64,000 nt of DNA from CAZFLD01 sp964519835 (GCA_964519835.1 CAZFLD010000006.1:1-64000); one strand, 5' to 3'; positions 26,861 through 36,753 are shown, numbered from the stretch's first letter. The notes: generated from the sequence alone by a model not told the origin. Made by a program: numbers and translations.

Positions 26861-27907
26861 CTACGACAAGCCCCGGGCGATCCGCTTGCCGGCAATAAGA
26901 AAATACAGGCCCGTGGTGCCGAGAATGATGCCCGTCTTCCAGAGGACCTCGATCCAGTCCGCGGTGAGCGTAAAGATGCTTTCCGCAAGGTTGTAGAGCC
27001 AGTAGACCGGAACCCAGTAGACAACCCACTGCCAGTTGTCGGGCAAGAGCACGCCGCCGAGGATCGCGAGCATGATCACCGTGGAAAGAGTCTTCCCCAC
27101 TCCCATGGCCTCGGTCTCGTTTTTTGCCATGGCGCCGACAAAGAGACCCAATACAAGCGTGATGATCCCTGAAGCAACCACGGCAACGTAGAGTTGAAGC
27201 ACATTCACGCCCACGATTCCGAGCACGGCAAGCGTCACCGCCGCGTATACAAAGAGGATCAGCAACGGAAAAAGCGATTTGGCAACGTAGTATTCGGTGC
27301 GGGTGAGCGGAGTGACTCGAAGCGCGCGGTCGGTGCCGTACTCCTTGTCGTTTACCACTCCGAGTCCGATGATAAAGGCCGAGATGATCGTGATAAAGAC
27401 CACAAAAATGGCGCCCCCCGTGGTGGCGACCGGGCTGTTCTGCGTGCGGTCCTGCAATGCACTTGGGATGGAGCTTTCCACGCGCACAAGGCGGCGTGGA
27501 TTCTCGTAATCCCTCTCCATAACGTATTGCCGAACAACGGCTGAGCTGACCGAGAATCGCCTGTTGCCCTCGAAGGACCGCTCCAGAACGGATACGTACT
27601 TTTTGGACTCCGGGTCACGGTATAGGCCCTCTACACTGCCGGTGCCCCGGAGTCGCTCCTCCATCTGTTCTACGGAGTCGTATTGCTCTACCGCAAAGAC
27701 CGTCTCCAGTTCAGCAATAAGCTCGGACTCGATTGCGTTGGACCCCTCGGCTACAACGGCTACAGTGGCACTTGTATCCTGTACCGACGGCAGGAAGAAT
27801 CTCAGCACAAACAGGATGATCAGAGGCACGACAAGCATGTAGGCCGCCGTGAAACTCTTGACGTTCATCCGAAGGTCGTTTACAAACATCGCCGCAAGTT
27901 GACGCAT
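26861..27907 (-). CDS. ABC-2 type exporter permease
   Basis: 348 aa: an N-terminal helix (YMLVVPLIILFVLRFFL), a large extracytoplasmic domain (about 45-165), then five or so helices (FVVFITIISAFIIGLGVVNDKEYG, LFPLLILFVYAAVTLAVLGIVG, GIITLVLGLFVGAM, VIMLAILGGVLL, GIILGTTGLYFLIAG), the ABC2_membrane_3 layout. Last gene of the exporter operon, 1 bp after the other permease. The two paralogous permeases probably form a heterodimer. Closest known arrangement is lipid/antibiotic exporters of the Lnr/Ytr kind (inference). Confidence 0.9.
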   Translation of the reverse strand: MRQLAAMFVNDLRMNVKSFTAAYMLVVPLIILFVLRFFLPSVQDTSATVAVVAEGSNAIESELIAELETVFAVEQYDSVEQMEERLRGTGSVEGLYRDPESKKYVSVLERSFEGNRRFSVSSAVVRQYVMERDYENPRRLVRVESSIPSALQDRTQNSPVATTGGAIFVVFITIISAFIIGLGVVNDKEYGTDRALRVTPLTRTEYYVAKSLFPLLILFVYAAVTLAVLGIVGVNVLQLYVAVVASGIITLVLGLFVGAMAKNETEAMGVGKTLSTVIMLAILGGVLLPDNWQWVVYWVPVYWLYNLAESIFTLTADWIEVLWKTGIILGTTGLYFLIAGKRIARGLS

Positions 27908-27908
27908 C

Positions 27909-28973
27909 TTAGACCTCCTTCGCGGTCCGCCGAGTAAAGACGGCGGTCGAAATCACCACAAATACCACTGCAAATCCAGAGAGGATTGCCGCCGACCGCC
28001 AAATGACCGCAGCGTTGTTGTCGGGGAACATGGCCGCATCCAAGCCAAAAAGCGTGTGATAGGAGGGAATAATCTGCAGCCAGGGCGGCGAGAAAATCGG
28101 TGCAAAAAGCGATACGGCCGGCAGGCCCAGCACAATCATCAGCACAAATACCCACCCGATAGAGGCCATTGGGTCTTTGAAGTACGTGCCGAGGATGGTT
28201 CCCACGGACGATCCAAAAACAATGGTCAATACCATAATAAGAAGGGACGGCAGATATCCTTCAAGACCGAGCATCGGTATGTAAAGGATGGAATAGGTAA
28301 CAATGCCGGTCACAAGAACCGTAAGGTGCTTGCTGACAAGAAACTGCCATAGCTCGGCGGGTGACACGCGAAGAGCTCTGATGGTTTGATCGTTTCGCTC
28401 TTGCCCAATAAGCGAGATCATCGAGAAAAGGCCCAGTATGCCCACCATCAAGAGCAACACGGTGGGAAGAAGCCGCTGGTTAAACGGGATTTCATCCCGA
28501 AGTCCTTCTTGTAACGAACGGACCTCTACGGAGTCAACGACGTCGGTCGGATATCCGAGTGCCGGCGACAGAAACACCAAGAGGAGATCCTCGAGCTCGA
28601 GGGACACAAAATCGGAAACGGCCTCCGGTGTGTAGGGCTGAGTCAGCACTTCCACGTCAAAAAGCGCCCCCGAAGACCGGGACACAACAAGGCCAAGGGC
28701 GGTTCGGTTCTCCTCCATCCCCGAGATCACCGCTTCCCGCGAACCAACGTAGCTCTCCCCTTCTTCGGCGCCGTCGCCGATTTGGCCGACAAAGCGCTCG
28801 ACCAGACCCGTTTGATCGTGAATAAACACCGCCTGTTCAGTTTCGATGGACTCCGGGATAAGGAAGCGGAGCAAAATCACAAGCAGAACGGCAAATCCGA
28901 CCTCGAGCAGGATAAATATGTCTTTTACCCCCAAGACCACGTCTTTTTGCAAGAGACTGCTCAGGCGTCGCAT
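27909..28973 (-). CDS. ABC-2 type exporter permease
   Basis: 354 aa with the same layout as its downstream paralogue: N-terminal helix (ILLEVGFAVLLVILLRFLI), extracytoplasmic domain (about 40-165), and C-terminal helices (LLPTVLLLMVGILGLFSMISLIGQERNDQT, LTVLVTGIVTYSILYIPMLG, LLIMVLTIVFGSSVGTIL, WVFVLMIVLGLPAVSLFA, SAAILSGFAVVFVVISTAVF). Three bp after the ATPase gene. Confidence 0.9.
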   Translation of the reverse strand: MRRLSSLLQKDVVLGVKDIFILLEVGFAVLLVILLRFLIPESIETEQAVFIHDQTGLVERFVGQIGDGAEEGESYVGSREAVISGMEENRTALGLVVSRSSGALFDVEVLTQPYTPEAVSDFVSLELEDLLLVFLSPALGYPTDVVDSVEVRSLQEGLRDEIPFNQRLLPTVLLLMVGILGLFSMISLIGQERNDQTIRALRVSPAELWQFLVSKHLTVLVTGIVTYSILYIPMLGLEGYLPSLLIMVLTIVFGSSVGTILGTYFKDPMASIGWVFVLMIVLGLPAVSLFAPIFSPPWLQIIPSYHTLFGLDAAMFPDNNAAVIWRSAAILSGFAVVFVVISTAVFTRRTAKEV

Positions 28974-28976
28974 GGC

Positions 28977-29831
28977 TTACTCCAAGCCGCGCCCGGTAAC
29001 GCGGACAAAAATATCTTCGAGAGTCGGCTCGCCGGAGTGAATGGTGGCAACGTCGGCCTCGGACAAAAAAGACCGGAGCCGGCTCTTGCCGGACTCGTCC
29101 AACCCAAAAGTCTGGGCTTCGAGTGCACCGTTGACGCGGTACTCCACGGTCACCTCGGGACGGCCGAGCCGGAGCTTGAGGTTTTTTGGTGAGTCCATTG
29201 CTACGATCTTGCCGTCCACGATAAAGGCCACGCGGTCGCATAGCTCATCGGCAACAAACATGTTGTGGGTTGTAAGGAAGATCGTTGTTCCCTCTGCCTG
29301 CTTTTTTTGAATGATGGATTTGATGTTGTTGGACGTAGTCGGGTCGAGGCCCATTGTTGGTTCGTCGAGAAACCAAATGTCAGGATTGTTGATCATCGAG
29401 CGGGCAAAACCAAGGCGTTGCATCATTCCCTTTGAGTACGTGCCGGCCTTCTTTTTTGCCGAATCCTCGAGGCCGACCATTTCCAGTATCTGCATCGGGT
29501 CCGCGGTTTCGCCGTCGTAGAGGCGCGCGTGAAAGCGCAGGTTGTCGACCCCGGAGAGCTTTTTGTAGACATTGGGGATCTCGAATCCCACGCCGATGCG
29601 GTTGAAAAAGCTCTTGTCCGGCCGGCCTCTGCGCTCGACCCCGTCGACGCGAATGATGCCCTTCTGGAGCTCGAGCAAACCCGTGATCACGGCCTGCGTG
29701 GTGGACTTCCCGGCTCCACTCGGCCCCAAAAATCCAAAGATCTCGCCCTTGGCGATCGAAAAGCTCACGTCTTGGACGGCATAAACCTCGTTATGGGTGT
29801 AGGAATGGAAGATATTTCCGACTTCGATCAT
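28977..29831 (-). CDS. ABC exporter ATP-binding protein
   Basis: 284 aa. Walker A GPSGAGKSTT, signature region YSKGMMQRLGFARSMI, Walker B IWFLDEPTMGLDP and the H-loop TTHNM are intact. The ATG at 29831 was chosen over an in-frame ATG at 29849 because GGAGG lies 8-9 bases before it. First gene of the exporter operon; its promoter and a perfect GntR-type palindrome are just upstream. Confidence 0.95.
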   Translation of the reverse strand: MIEVGNIFHSYTHNEVYAVQDVSFSIAKGEIFGFLGPSGAGKSTTQAVITGLLELQKGIIRVDGVERRGRPDKSFFNRIGVGFEIPNVYKKLSGVDNLRFHARLYDGETADPMQILEMVGLEDSAKKKAGTYSKGMMQRLGFARSMINNPDIWFLDEPTMGLDPTTSNNIKSIIQKKQAEGTTIFLTTHNMFVADELCDRVAFIVDGKIVAMDSPKNLKLRLGRPEVTVEYRVNGALEAQTFGLDESGKSRLRSFLSEADVATIHSGEPTLEDIFVRVTGRGLE

Positions 29832-29862
29832 GCCCGTACCTCCGCACATCGTTGCTTGACTC

Positions 29863-29886
29863 AGTGTACTAATATATTAGTACACT
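29863..29886. promoter_or_regulatory. GntR (YtrA-type) operator: perfect 24-bp palindrome
   Basis: AGTGTACTAATA followed by its exact reverse complement. It starts 4 bp after the -10 box of the exporter promoter, over the transcription start. AGTGTA...TACACT inverted repeats are the type reported for YtrA-subfamily repressors. A related site lies before gntR at 25073. Confidence 0.8.
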
Positions 29887-29890
29887 CCAG

Positions 29891-29919
29891 ATTTTAGCGC
29901 GCCCTGTGTGGGGCGTCAA
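29891..29919 (-). promoter_or_regulatory. Promoter of the ABC exporter operon
   Basis: On the minus strand TTGACG (29914-29919), 17-bp spacer, TAAAAT (29891-29896), close to the sigma70 consensus. The GntR palindrome covers the start site, so repression by promoter blocking is expected. Confidence 0.75.
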
Positions 29920-29962
29920 GCAACGTGGTACAAAAACTGTTGATTCAGGCATACTGGTAGGC

Positions 29963-30955
29963 ATGATGGAAACGGTTAATCTTGGTCGAGCGGGGCTGAC
30001 GGTGTCGGAGGTCTGCCTCGGCACCATGACCTTTGGGCGTGAATCGGATAAAGAAACATCCTACGCCATGCTCGACTACTTCGCAGAGAAAGGCGGCTTT
30101 TTTGTAGACACGGCGAACGGCTACTCAAAAGGGGCGTCCGAGGAGACGGTGGGCAATTGGATGGTCGAGCGTGGTGTCCGCGACCAAACCATCCTCGCTA
30201 CAAAGGTGTTCACCCACATGGGGCCAGGTCCCAACGACGGCGGCCTCTCGCGGTACCACGTCATTCGCGAGGTGGAAGCATCGCTTTCGCGCCTCCAAAC
30301 CGACGTCATCGACCTCTATCAAATTCACAGATGGCACCCGGGAGCACGAATCGAAGAAACGGCACGGGCACTGGACGACCTTGTTCGCAGCGGCAAAGTT
30401 CGCTACATCGGCTGCTCGAACCTCCGCGGCTACCAGCTCGCATCGTACCTCAAAGTGATGGACGAGCTGGGCCTCGACCGGTTTGTCTCTATTCAGCCCG
30501 CCTACAACGCATTAAACCGGTCCGCGGAGCTCGAGATTCTACCCTTTGTGGAGCAGGAAGGCCTGGGAGTGGTGTCCTACAATCCGTTGGCAGGAGGACT
30601 GTTGACGGGCAAGTACTCTCGGGACCGGTCGCCGGCAACCGGAACACGGATGCAGGCCTATGAGTACTACTACCGACGCTACTTCACCGACGATGCGCTG
30701 GCGCTTACCTCCCGTTTCGCGGCACACGCCAAAGCCGTCGGTATGACTCCGGCTCAGCTTGCCCTGGCATGGGTCATGGCGGACAACCGGATCACTGCGC
30801 CGATTATTGGTGCCCGGAATCGGGAGCAGCTCGCCGACTCCCTCGGAGCGGTGGAAAGGAAACTAAGCAGCGAAGAACGCGAGGCCGTTCCCGCGATGCC
30901 CACCGGTCGGTGGGTGGGGGAAGACCCGGTATACGACCAGGCAGCTTACAAGTAG
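29963..30955 (+). CDS. Aldo/keto reductase
   Basis: 330 aa. METVNLGRAGLTVSEVCLGTMTFG, FVDTANGYSKGASEETVG (Asp/Tyr catalytic), ILATKVF (Lys), DVIDLYQIHRWHPG (His) and NPLAGGLLTGKYSR identify the family, which reduces aldehydes and ketones with NADPH. The open frame begins at 29906, but ATG 29963 (or 29966) fits the family N-terminus. Followed after 19 bp by an MFS transporter, possibly one unit for uptake and reduction of a sugar. Confidence 0.92.
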   Translation: MMETVNLGRAGLTVSEVCLGTMTFGRESDKETSYAMLDYFAEKGGFFVDTANGYSKGASEETVGNWMVERGVRDQTILATKVFTHMGPGPNDGGLSRYHVIREVEASLSRLQTDVIDLYQIHRWHPGARIEETARALDDLVRSGKVRYIGCSNLRGYQLASYLKVMDELGLDRFVSIQPAYNALNRSAELEILPFVEQEGLGVVSYNPLAGGLLTGKYSRDRSPATGTRMQAYEYYYRRYFTDDALALTSRFAAHAKAVGMTPAQLALAWVMADNRITAPIIGARNREQLADSLGAVERKLSSEEREAVPAMPTGRWVGEDPVYDQAAYK

Positions 30956-30974
30956 TACCGGGAAAGAGTCGCAG

Positions 30975-32231
30975 TTGCTGAATTTCAAACCTTCACGCTC
31001 TCCATTCTTTTACGGCTGGGTGGTGCTGATTGCCGGCACCGCCGGCATGCTCATGAGCGCCCCCGGTCAGACAATCGGGGTTTCGGTGTTTACCGATTCC
31101 CTTATCGACGCCCTCGAGATCGACCGAAATCTCCTCAGTTTGGCCTACTTTGTCGGCACGCTGGCGAGCGCCGCGGTCCTGGCGCCGGTCGGCCGCCTGT
31201 ACGACAAGTTTGGTGCGCGTCGTATCGCAACAGCTGCGGTCCTGGCTTTGGCCGCCACGCTGTTTGCACTTTCACACGCGGCAGCCTTCGGTGGCGGATT
31301 TGCTGTCATTGCCGTGGGCTTTTTTCTGCTGCGCTTTACGGGCCAAGGAGCGCTTACACTTGCGTCGCGCAATATGGTCATGGAGTGGTTTGAGAAACGT
31401 CGAGGCCTGGCGAACGCAGTGCTCGGGGTTTCCATAAGTTTCGGCTTTTCCGCCGCACCGCGACTTTTTGAGTCGCTACTGGACGCCCACGATTGGGACG
31501 GTGCATGGCGAATCACCGCGTACATTCTTGTTGGGTTTGCCGCCGTTGCCCTTTTCCTCTACCGCGACAAGCCGGAGTCCCACGGTCTGAAGCCCGACGG
31601 CCCCGGCCGGATCAAGCTTCGCGTGGGCCATTCGGAAACGGCGCCCGCGCGTTCTTTCACCCCGGCAGAGGCACGCCGAACGTATACGTTTTGGATTTTT
31701 GCGCTCTCACTTCTGATGTCCGCGCTGATCATGACCGCCTATACCTTCCACGTGGTCTCGATATTCGCGGACGCGGGCCTTTCCAGAGACCTCGCTGTCG
31801 ATGTGTTCTTGCCGGCGTCGTTTGTTGCGGTGGCGGTGCAGTTCACAGGCAGTTGGCTTTCGGATCGAGTGCCGCTGAAGTACATCGCGGCAGTCGGTTT
31901 ACTTGGCCAAGTAACCCTCTGCGCTGCAGTGGTCGTGCTCGGCGCGGGTGTCCCGTACGTGCTCGTCATCGTGGGCCATGGCATTACCCAGGGCGTCTTT
32001 GGCATTACCGCAAACCTCACCTGGCCACGTTTCTTCGGGCGCAAACACCTGGGGGCCATCTCCGGCTTTGCCATGGCGCTTACGGTAGCGGGCTCGGCCG
32101 TAGGTCCCTATGCGTTTAGCCTTGCCCGCGACCTTGCCGGCTCCTACGCGACAGCCGCGTGGGTCGGCGGTGTCATTTCGTTGGTGCTGTTTACGGCGAT
32201 GTTTTGGACGGGCCGACCACGGCACCCTTAG
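30975..32231 (+). CDS. Major facilitator superfamily transporter
   Basis: 418 aa with about 12 helices and the OFA/monocarboxylate-like layout: N-terminal FFYGWVVLIAGTAGMLMSAPGQTIGVSVF, loop motif PVGRLYDKFGARRI, TFHVVSIFADAGLSRDLA and a second half beginning AVQFTGSWLSDRVPLK. Likely imports an organic acid or sugar derivative. TTG start with GGAAAGAG upstream. Stop overlaps the convergent sulfatase stop by 4 bp. Confidence 0.88.
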   Translation: MLNFKPSRSPFFYGWVVLIAGTAGMLMSAPGQTIGVSVFTDSLIDALEIDRNLLSLAYFVGTLASAAVLAPVGRLYDKFGARRIATAAVLALAATLFALSHAAAFGGGFAVIAVGFFLLRFTGQGALTLASRNMVMEWFEKRRGLANAVLGVSISFGFSAAPRLFESLLDAHDWDGAWRITAYILVGFAAVALFLYRDKPESHGLKPDGPGRIKLRVGHSETAPARSFTPAEARRTYTFWIFALSLLMSALIMTAYTFHVVSIFADAGLSRDLAVDVFLPASFVAVAVQFTGSWLSDRVPLKYIAAVGLLGQVTLCAAVVVLGAGVPYVLVIVGHGITQGVFGITANLTWPRFFGRKHLGAISGFAMALTVAGSAVGPYAFSLARDLAGSYATAAWVGGVISLVLFTAMFWTGRPRHP

Positions 32232-33619
32232 GAGTTGACCTCCTCAGGCAGCACAACCGCCTGACCGGACGGCTTCTCAGGAGCATCTACTATTCGCGGA
32301 TCGCGGCCCTCGACCTCGGCGATCCGGGCCAGCAGTCGCTCCCTCATCCTGTTGGCTACCGGTCTGTAGGCAGAGAGTCCGATAAGATTACGCAGTTCGT
32401 AGGGGTCGTTCTTGAGGTCGTACAAAAAGGTCTCGACGTACTCGTCCGCCGCGTCCACCGAGCCGCCGTTGAGGCCGTCGGCAACCACGACGTACTTCCA
32501 GCGCTCCGTGCGCACGGCGCGTCCTACACAGCTTTCGGAAATCTGCACAAACACATCGTCCCGCCAGGGAGCACCTGACGCAACAGACTCCCTTACAGTC
32601 GCGGGCAACACCGACCGCCCCTCCATCTCCGCAGCAGGTTCGATTCCCGCCGCATCGAGCAAGGTTGGGGGAATGTCCACAAGGCTCACCAAATTCTGCA
32701 CCGCTCCCTCGCCTTCGAAACCGGGCCCCGTGGCCATACATGGGATCCGGATGGAAGCCTCGTGGCCGCTGCGCTTGTACTCCCCATTGCGTGTCTTGAA
32801 GTGATTTCCGTGGTCGGAGATAAACAGGATTACCGTATTCTCGAGAAGTCCAAGGCTGCGAAGCGCATCTTCGATTCTCCCGAGCGCCTCGTCCAGTCGT
32901 TTTACCATGCCGTAGTAACCGGGCAGATGCTGAGAGCTCGATCCACCGAGGGCTCTGAGATCAGGCGGTACCCACAGGTCGCGATAGCGCTCTTCATAGC
33001 CCGTGGGGGCGGGATAGGAATCAACGTGATTTTGGTGGTGCGGCTCGAGGTAGGAGAGGTAGAGAAAAAAGGGCTCCTCTTTGTGGTCGTCAATGTACCG
33101 GATCGCGAGGTCCGTCTGTGCGTCTACACGGTAACCCGGATAGCTGTGGGGGGTTCCGTCCTCATCAAAGAGTCTGAGGTTGTATGCGTCTGAGGCAAAC
33201 TCCAACAGATTCGAGCCACGCCAGAAGTCGTAGCCACCTTGGTGCTCGCGCGGCACCGGATCGTTGGAGTGGACTCCGTACGGCTGGGCTTCGGAGTGCT
33301 CACCGCCGTAGAGGTGCCACTTGCCGATGTAGCCCGTGTGGTATCCTGCACTCTTGAAGTGGTTCGCCAGCGTGTGCTTGCCGGCCGGCAATCCGACGCC
33401 GTTTTTCCAAACACCAATATTCGTGGCATATAGACCGGTCTGCAGAACCGCGCGCGCGGGCCCACACACCGGCTGACAGGTGAAGGCGTTGCAGAAGTGA
33501 GTGCCCCGTCGAGCCATACGGTCGAAGTTTGGAGTCAGATCCATGGGATTACCGTGAACACCGGTTGTGTCCCATCGCTGTTGATCCGTGAAAAACACAA
33601 GTACATTGGGTCTGCGCAT
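32228..33619 (-). CDS. Type I sulfatase
   Basis: 463 aa from ATG 33619, chosen because AAGGA precedes it and MRRPNVLVFFTDQQRWD is the family N-terminus. The active-site motif is CGPAR-AVLQTG with Cys52 as the expected formylglycine residue, so a maturation enzyme (FGE or anSME) is needed. Metal-site segments (TDQQ, FISDHGNHF) and GYIGKWHLYGG are present. No signal peptide visible, so cytoplasmic desulfation of a sugar or small ester. Neighbours (MFS, Gfo/Idh, fucosidase 17 kb away) fit use of sulfated glycans. Confidence 0.93.
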   Translation of the reverse strand: MRRPNVLVFFTDQQRWDTTGVHGNPMDLTPNFDRMARRGTHFCNAFTCQPVCGPARAVLQTGLYATNIGVWKNGVGLPAGKHTLANHFKSAGYHTGYIGKWHLYGGEHSEAQPYGVHSNDPVPREHQGGYDFWRGSNLLEFASDAYNLRLFDEDGTPHSYPGYRVDAQTDLAIRYIDDHKEEPFFLYLSYLEPHHQNHVDSYPAPTGYEERYRDLWVPPDLRALGGSSSQHLPGYYGMVKRLDEALGRIEDALRSLGLLENTVILFISDHGNHFKTRNGEYKRSGHEASIRIPCMATGPGFEGEGAVQNLVSLVDIPPTLLDAAGIEPAAEMEGRSVLPATVRESVASGAPWRDDVFVQISESCVGRAVRTERWKYVVVADGLNGGSVDAADEYVETFLYDLKNDPYELRNLIGLSAYRPVANRMRERLLARIAEVEGRDPRIVDAPEKPSGQAVVLPEEVNS

Positions 33620-33924
33620 CTGTGGTTCCTTTTGGAGAGCTCCTTTTGGGGTTCCTCTGGGGAGTTCCTCGTTGATTTTTCGCCTGCGGTGTGTAGACAC
33701 CGCGCACGTGCTACCTCTCCGTAGCGGCCAAACATAAAGAGTTTACCTACTAAGACAATCCTGTACAGGGCACCTGTGGGCGAAGACTTGGAGTTCGGGG
33801 GGCAATAACAAATAGTCGACGCTCGGCTCGACCTGAGGCAAGGGGGATACCGATCGGTACGAGAAGTCGCCACAGTACGGGGCCACACGAACCCGCCGGC
33901 CTGCCCTCGAGGCCCCGTTCGCCG
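33620..33924. other. Intergenic region between sulfatase and Gfo/Idh genes
   Basis: 305 bp. Apart from the candidate sulfatase promoter at 33731-33758 I see no gene, terminator or repeat that stands out. Confidence 0.6.
33731..33758 (-). promoter_or_regulatory. Probable promoter of the sulfatase gene
   Basis: Minus strand TTGTCT (33753-33758), 16 bp, TATGTT (33731-33736), about 110 bp upstream of the sulfatase ATG. Confidence 0.45.
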
Positions 33925-35070
33925 CTACAGCTCGCCCAGCGGCTCGGGCCTCACCGCGGTGGTACAAAGAGTGTGGTTTTTCCCGGCATCCGCGGCTATG
34001 TGCACGCCGTGCATGATCTCGAGAACGTGGTTTCCCAGCTCCCCGGATGCGCGATGGGGCCGACCGTTCGCGATCGCAGCTGCCATGTCCGCAAGGCCGA
34101 GGCCGCGGCTATTGTCGGCGTACGGCAGCTCGACGGGCACCTCACGCCACTCATATCCGCCGCGGCGGCGGATCCGGACCGGGCCGCCGAAGCCGTTGGG
34201 ATCGGGAACGCTCAAAGTTCCTTCGCTTCCGAAAATCTCGATTCTCGGTACCTCGCTCGCCGCGACATCAAAGCTCATCGAAATGCTTGCGATGGCGCCG
34301 GAGGCGAAGGTAAGCAGGCCAAGCACGTGGGTCGGAACCTCAACATCAATTATTTGTCCCGCCAGGGGCTCACTTGTGATTGTTCGCCGCGGGAAACTGA
34401 TACTCGTGGCGCCGGCAACGCTTGCGACCGGACCCAGTAGGCTCACAAGGGCCGTCAAATAGTACGGTCCCATATCAAACATCGGGCCGCCACCTTGTTT
34501 GTAGTAGAACTCAGGGGCAGGATGCCAAGATTCGTGGCCCCGGGAGAGCATAAAGGCCTGAGCGCCAACCGGGTCGCCTATCACGCCCTCGTCGATCAGC
34601 CGCCGGCAGGTCTGGAGGCCGGCGCCAAGAAAGGTGTCGGGCGCCGCGCCCACGCGGAGCCCCTTCGCTCCGGACTTCGCCATAAGCCGCGCCCCGTCGT
34701 CGAGGTCAATTGATAGCGGCTTTTCCACATAGACGTGTTTGCCCGCCTCGAGCGCCCGTGCACAGACGTCGTGGTGCCCGGCGGGAATCGTGAGGTTTAA
34801 GACTATGTCGACCTCCGGATCAGCCAGCAGTTCATCCACGGAGCGATAGGCGCGCGGCAGCTCCCACGCCCGCGCGGCCTCCGACGCCCGCTCCGAAACA
34901 AGGTCGGCGCACCCGACAACACGCACAAACGACGAGAATCGGCTTGTTAGATTTTCGAGATAGATCCTGCTGATGTTTCCGACGCCGACGACTCCGACGT
35001 TAAGCAGCCCGCCGCCTTCCGCAGGCGACTCGCCGGCTTCCGCGGGACCACCCCCAACTTTGTTTCTCAT
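33925..35070 (-). CDS. Gfo/Idh/MocA-family oxidoreductase
   Basis: 381 aa. Rossmann motif [17 protein letters not shown], the family EKP motif ([11 protein letters not shown]) and a C-terminal alpha/beta domain ([22 protein letters not shown]) are clear. Members oxidise or reduce sugars, inositols and related compounds with NAD(P). The first about 25 residues ([16 protein letters not shown]) are a low-complexity extension, so the true start may lie closer to LLNVGVVG. Its position upstream of the sulfatase on the same strand suggests sugar catabolism. Confidence 0.92.
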   Translation of the reverse strand: MRNKVGGGPAEAGESPAEGGGLLNVGVVGVGNISRIYLENLTSRFSSFVRVVGCADLVSERASEAARAWELPRAYRSVDELLADPEVDIVLNLTIPAGHHDVCARALEAGKHVYVEKPLSIDLDDGARLMAKSGAKGLRVGAAPDTFLGAGLQTCRRLIDEGVIGDPVGAQAFMLSRGHESWHPAPEFYYKQGGGPMFDMGPYYLTALVSLLGPVASVAGATSISFPRRTITSEPLAGQIIDVEVPTHVLGLLTFASGAIASISMSFDVAASEVPRIEIFGSEGTLSVPDPNGFGGPVRIRRRGGYEWREVPVELPYADNSRGLGLADMAAAIANGRPHRASGELGNHVLEIMHGVHIAADAGKNHTLCTTAVRPEPLGEL

Positions 35071-35081
35071 AGATGCGGATA

Positions 35082-36662
35082 TTAGCGTAGCTCGAGCACA
35101 AGATCAAACTCGATCCGGGATTTTCCGTTGTCGGGGAAGTCTATCAAGTACCCCCGATCCGAGAGATTGGGCTTGTTGTTGTAGGTGGTTACAACCGCGT
35201 AGTAACGACCGGTCGCGGGCAGTTCGGTACGCAAGAGAGATGCGTAGCCGTTGCCACTGTCATCGTCCTCGGCCACCAGACGGCCCTCGCCGTCGAATAA
35301 ATACAGCATGGAGTCGTCGTCGCTGTAGAGTGTTCCCTGAAGGACTGACGTAACGACAACCTCGATCTCTACGTCGCTCTCCTCGGTACCCTGGAAGCGA
35401 AACGCGGCGTGACCTTCGCCGACTGTTGCCGAAGCACGGCCTTGGCCGCCGTCAATCCGAACGGGCACCGCATCGGGGAACCGGCTCGAGGCCGTCGCGA
35501 CCGGAAGATCTCCAAAGAGTGTAGGTGTATCTGAATCCGGGAGCGAGGACGACTCGAGCTCTGTTCGCTCCTCAGTAGCGGCGGCCGGGCCTCGCTGCCT
35601 GTCCGAGAGCATTACCCCCTCGCTCGTTACGAGCTCGAGCGAAAACGTTCCGGTCGCGGCACCCGAAAACGATGACACGTAGAGGTAGTAAGTACCGGAA
35701 ATCGGTAAATCCAGCCGCAATGCGCTGTTTCTTCCCGTCCCCCCGTCATCATCGGAATAGACCACGCCCGTGGGCGTTTCGACCAACAGGTACGAGTCAA
35801 ACTCCTCGGATCGCAGGGAAATCAACACCTCGTCGCCGGCCTCAGCCTGGAACTGATAGGGGACCACGGTCCTGTTATCGTAGCGAAGCCCATGCAGGTC
35901 GAGAATCCCAACGACGGAGGCGTTCGGCGTGATCGTCTGAGCGCCCTCGGGCAAACCGCCGGCACGCACCGTGGGCTCCAGTGTAAACGTCCCGCCGCTC
36001 GAACCGCCGTAGCTGGTAACCAAAAGAGCCAGGTCTTCGCCGCGAACACTGCCGATCAAGAGCCGTGAATCGGTGCCGGGTCCACCGTCGTCGTCTTCCG
36101 ACGCCGACTGCAGTAAACTCCCTCCAACCAGGATTGTATCGAAATCGATCGATCCCAAGTGAACTTCATAACCTCGCGGCGCGGAAGGCAGCACAAACGC
36201 GCGCTGCCGTATGGTCCTATCACTGGTTGCCACGGGATAGTCGTCCAGCCGGCCCTCAACCGATTCATTCGCAGCTACTCTCTCCGCTGAGTAGACAATA
36301 AATGCTACTCGCCCCTGTTTCTCCGTAGGCGCAAACCGCAAGCTCATCCTGCCGGCACGGTCTGTCGAGAGTGCCGCCAATACCCCCTCGGGTTTTTCCA
36401 CCACAAATTGCAGATCCCCCCCGTCGGGAGCTTGAATCACCACGGAAAACCGCTCTCCGCTCCACACGTACACGACATAGGCACCCGCACGAGGAAGCTC
36501 CACGCCGGCCTCCGCAGCGGTATCCAACACCGCTACATATAGCGTCGAAAGCGACCCACTTCGTGGGAGGGGAGCCTGTTGCGTATCTTGAGCCGATGCA
36601 GTCCGGCCAACTGTCGCCAGCAAGAGGACAACGGCAAATAAGAGAGATCCGGGACGCTTCAA
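35082..36662 (-). CDS. Exported protein with PPC-type beta-sandwich domains
   Basis: 526 aa from TTG (GAGGAG 7-8 bases upstream) with a signal peptide ending TASAQ. Contains several beta-sandwich modules resembling bacterial pre-peptidase C-terminal domains: [42 protein letters not shown], and [48 protein letters not shown], with Asp/Asn-rich loops that usually bind calcium. No peptidase domain is attached. Likely periplasmic or surface; role unknown. Eleven bp before the Gfo/Idh gene. Confidence 0.82.
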   Translation of the reverse strand: MKRPGSLLFAVVLLLATVGRTASAQDTQQAPLPRSGSLSTLYVAVLDTAAEAGVELPRAGAYVVYVWSGERFSVVIQAPDGGDLQFVVEKPEGVLAALSTDRAGRMSLRFAPTEKQGRVAFIVYSAERVAANESVEGRLDDYPVATSDRTIRQRAFVLPSAPRGYEVHLGSIDFDTILVGGSLLQSASEDDDGGPGTDSRLLIGSVRGEDLALLVTSYGGSSGGTFTLEPTVRAGGLPEGAQTITPNASVVGILDLHGLRYDNRTVVPYQFQAEAGDEVLISLRSEEFDSYLLVETPTGVVYSDDDGGTGRNSALRLDLPISGTYYLYVSSFSGAATGTFSLELVTSEGVMLSDRQRGPAAATEERTELESSSLPDSDTPTLFGDLPVATASSRFPDAVPVRIDGGQGRASATVGEGHAAFRFQGTEESDVEIEVVVTSVLQGTLYSDDDSMLYLFDGEGRLVAEDDDSGNGYASLLRTELPATGRYYAVVTTYNNKPNLSDRGYLIDFPDNGKSRIEFDLVLELR

Positions 36663-36753
36663 AAAACGCTCCTCATCGTTGTACTAAGAGTAGCACCCCC
36701 GGTGCGGGTCGGTGTCCCGGCGTTGACAAATCTTAATGACTTAGGCGGGCACC

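Larger units (their letters stand above)
29850..29925. repeat. 11-bp inverted repeat around the exporter control region
   Basis: CGTTGCTTGAC (29850-29860) and GTCAAGCAACG (29915-29925) are perfect reverse complements flanking the operator and promoter; the right arm contains the -35 box on the minus strand. It could be a second regulator site or stem. Confidence 0.6.
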
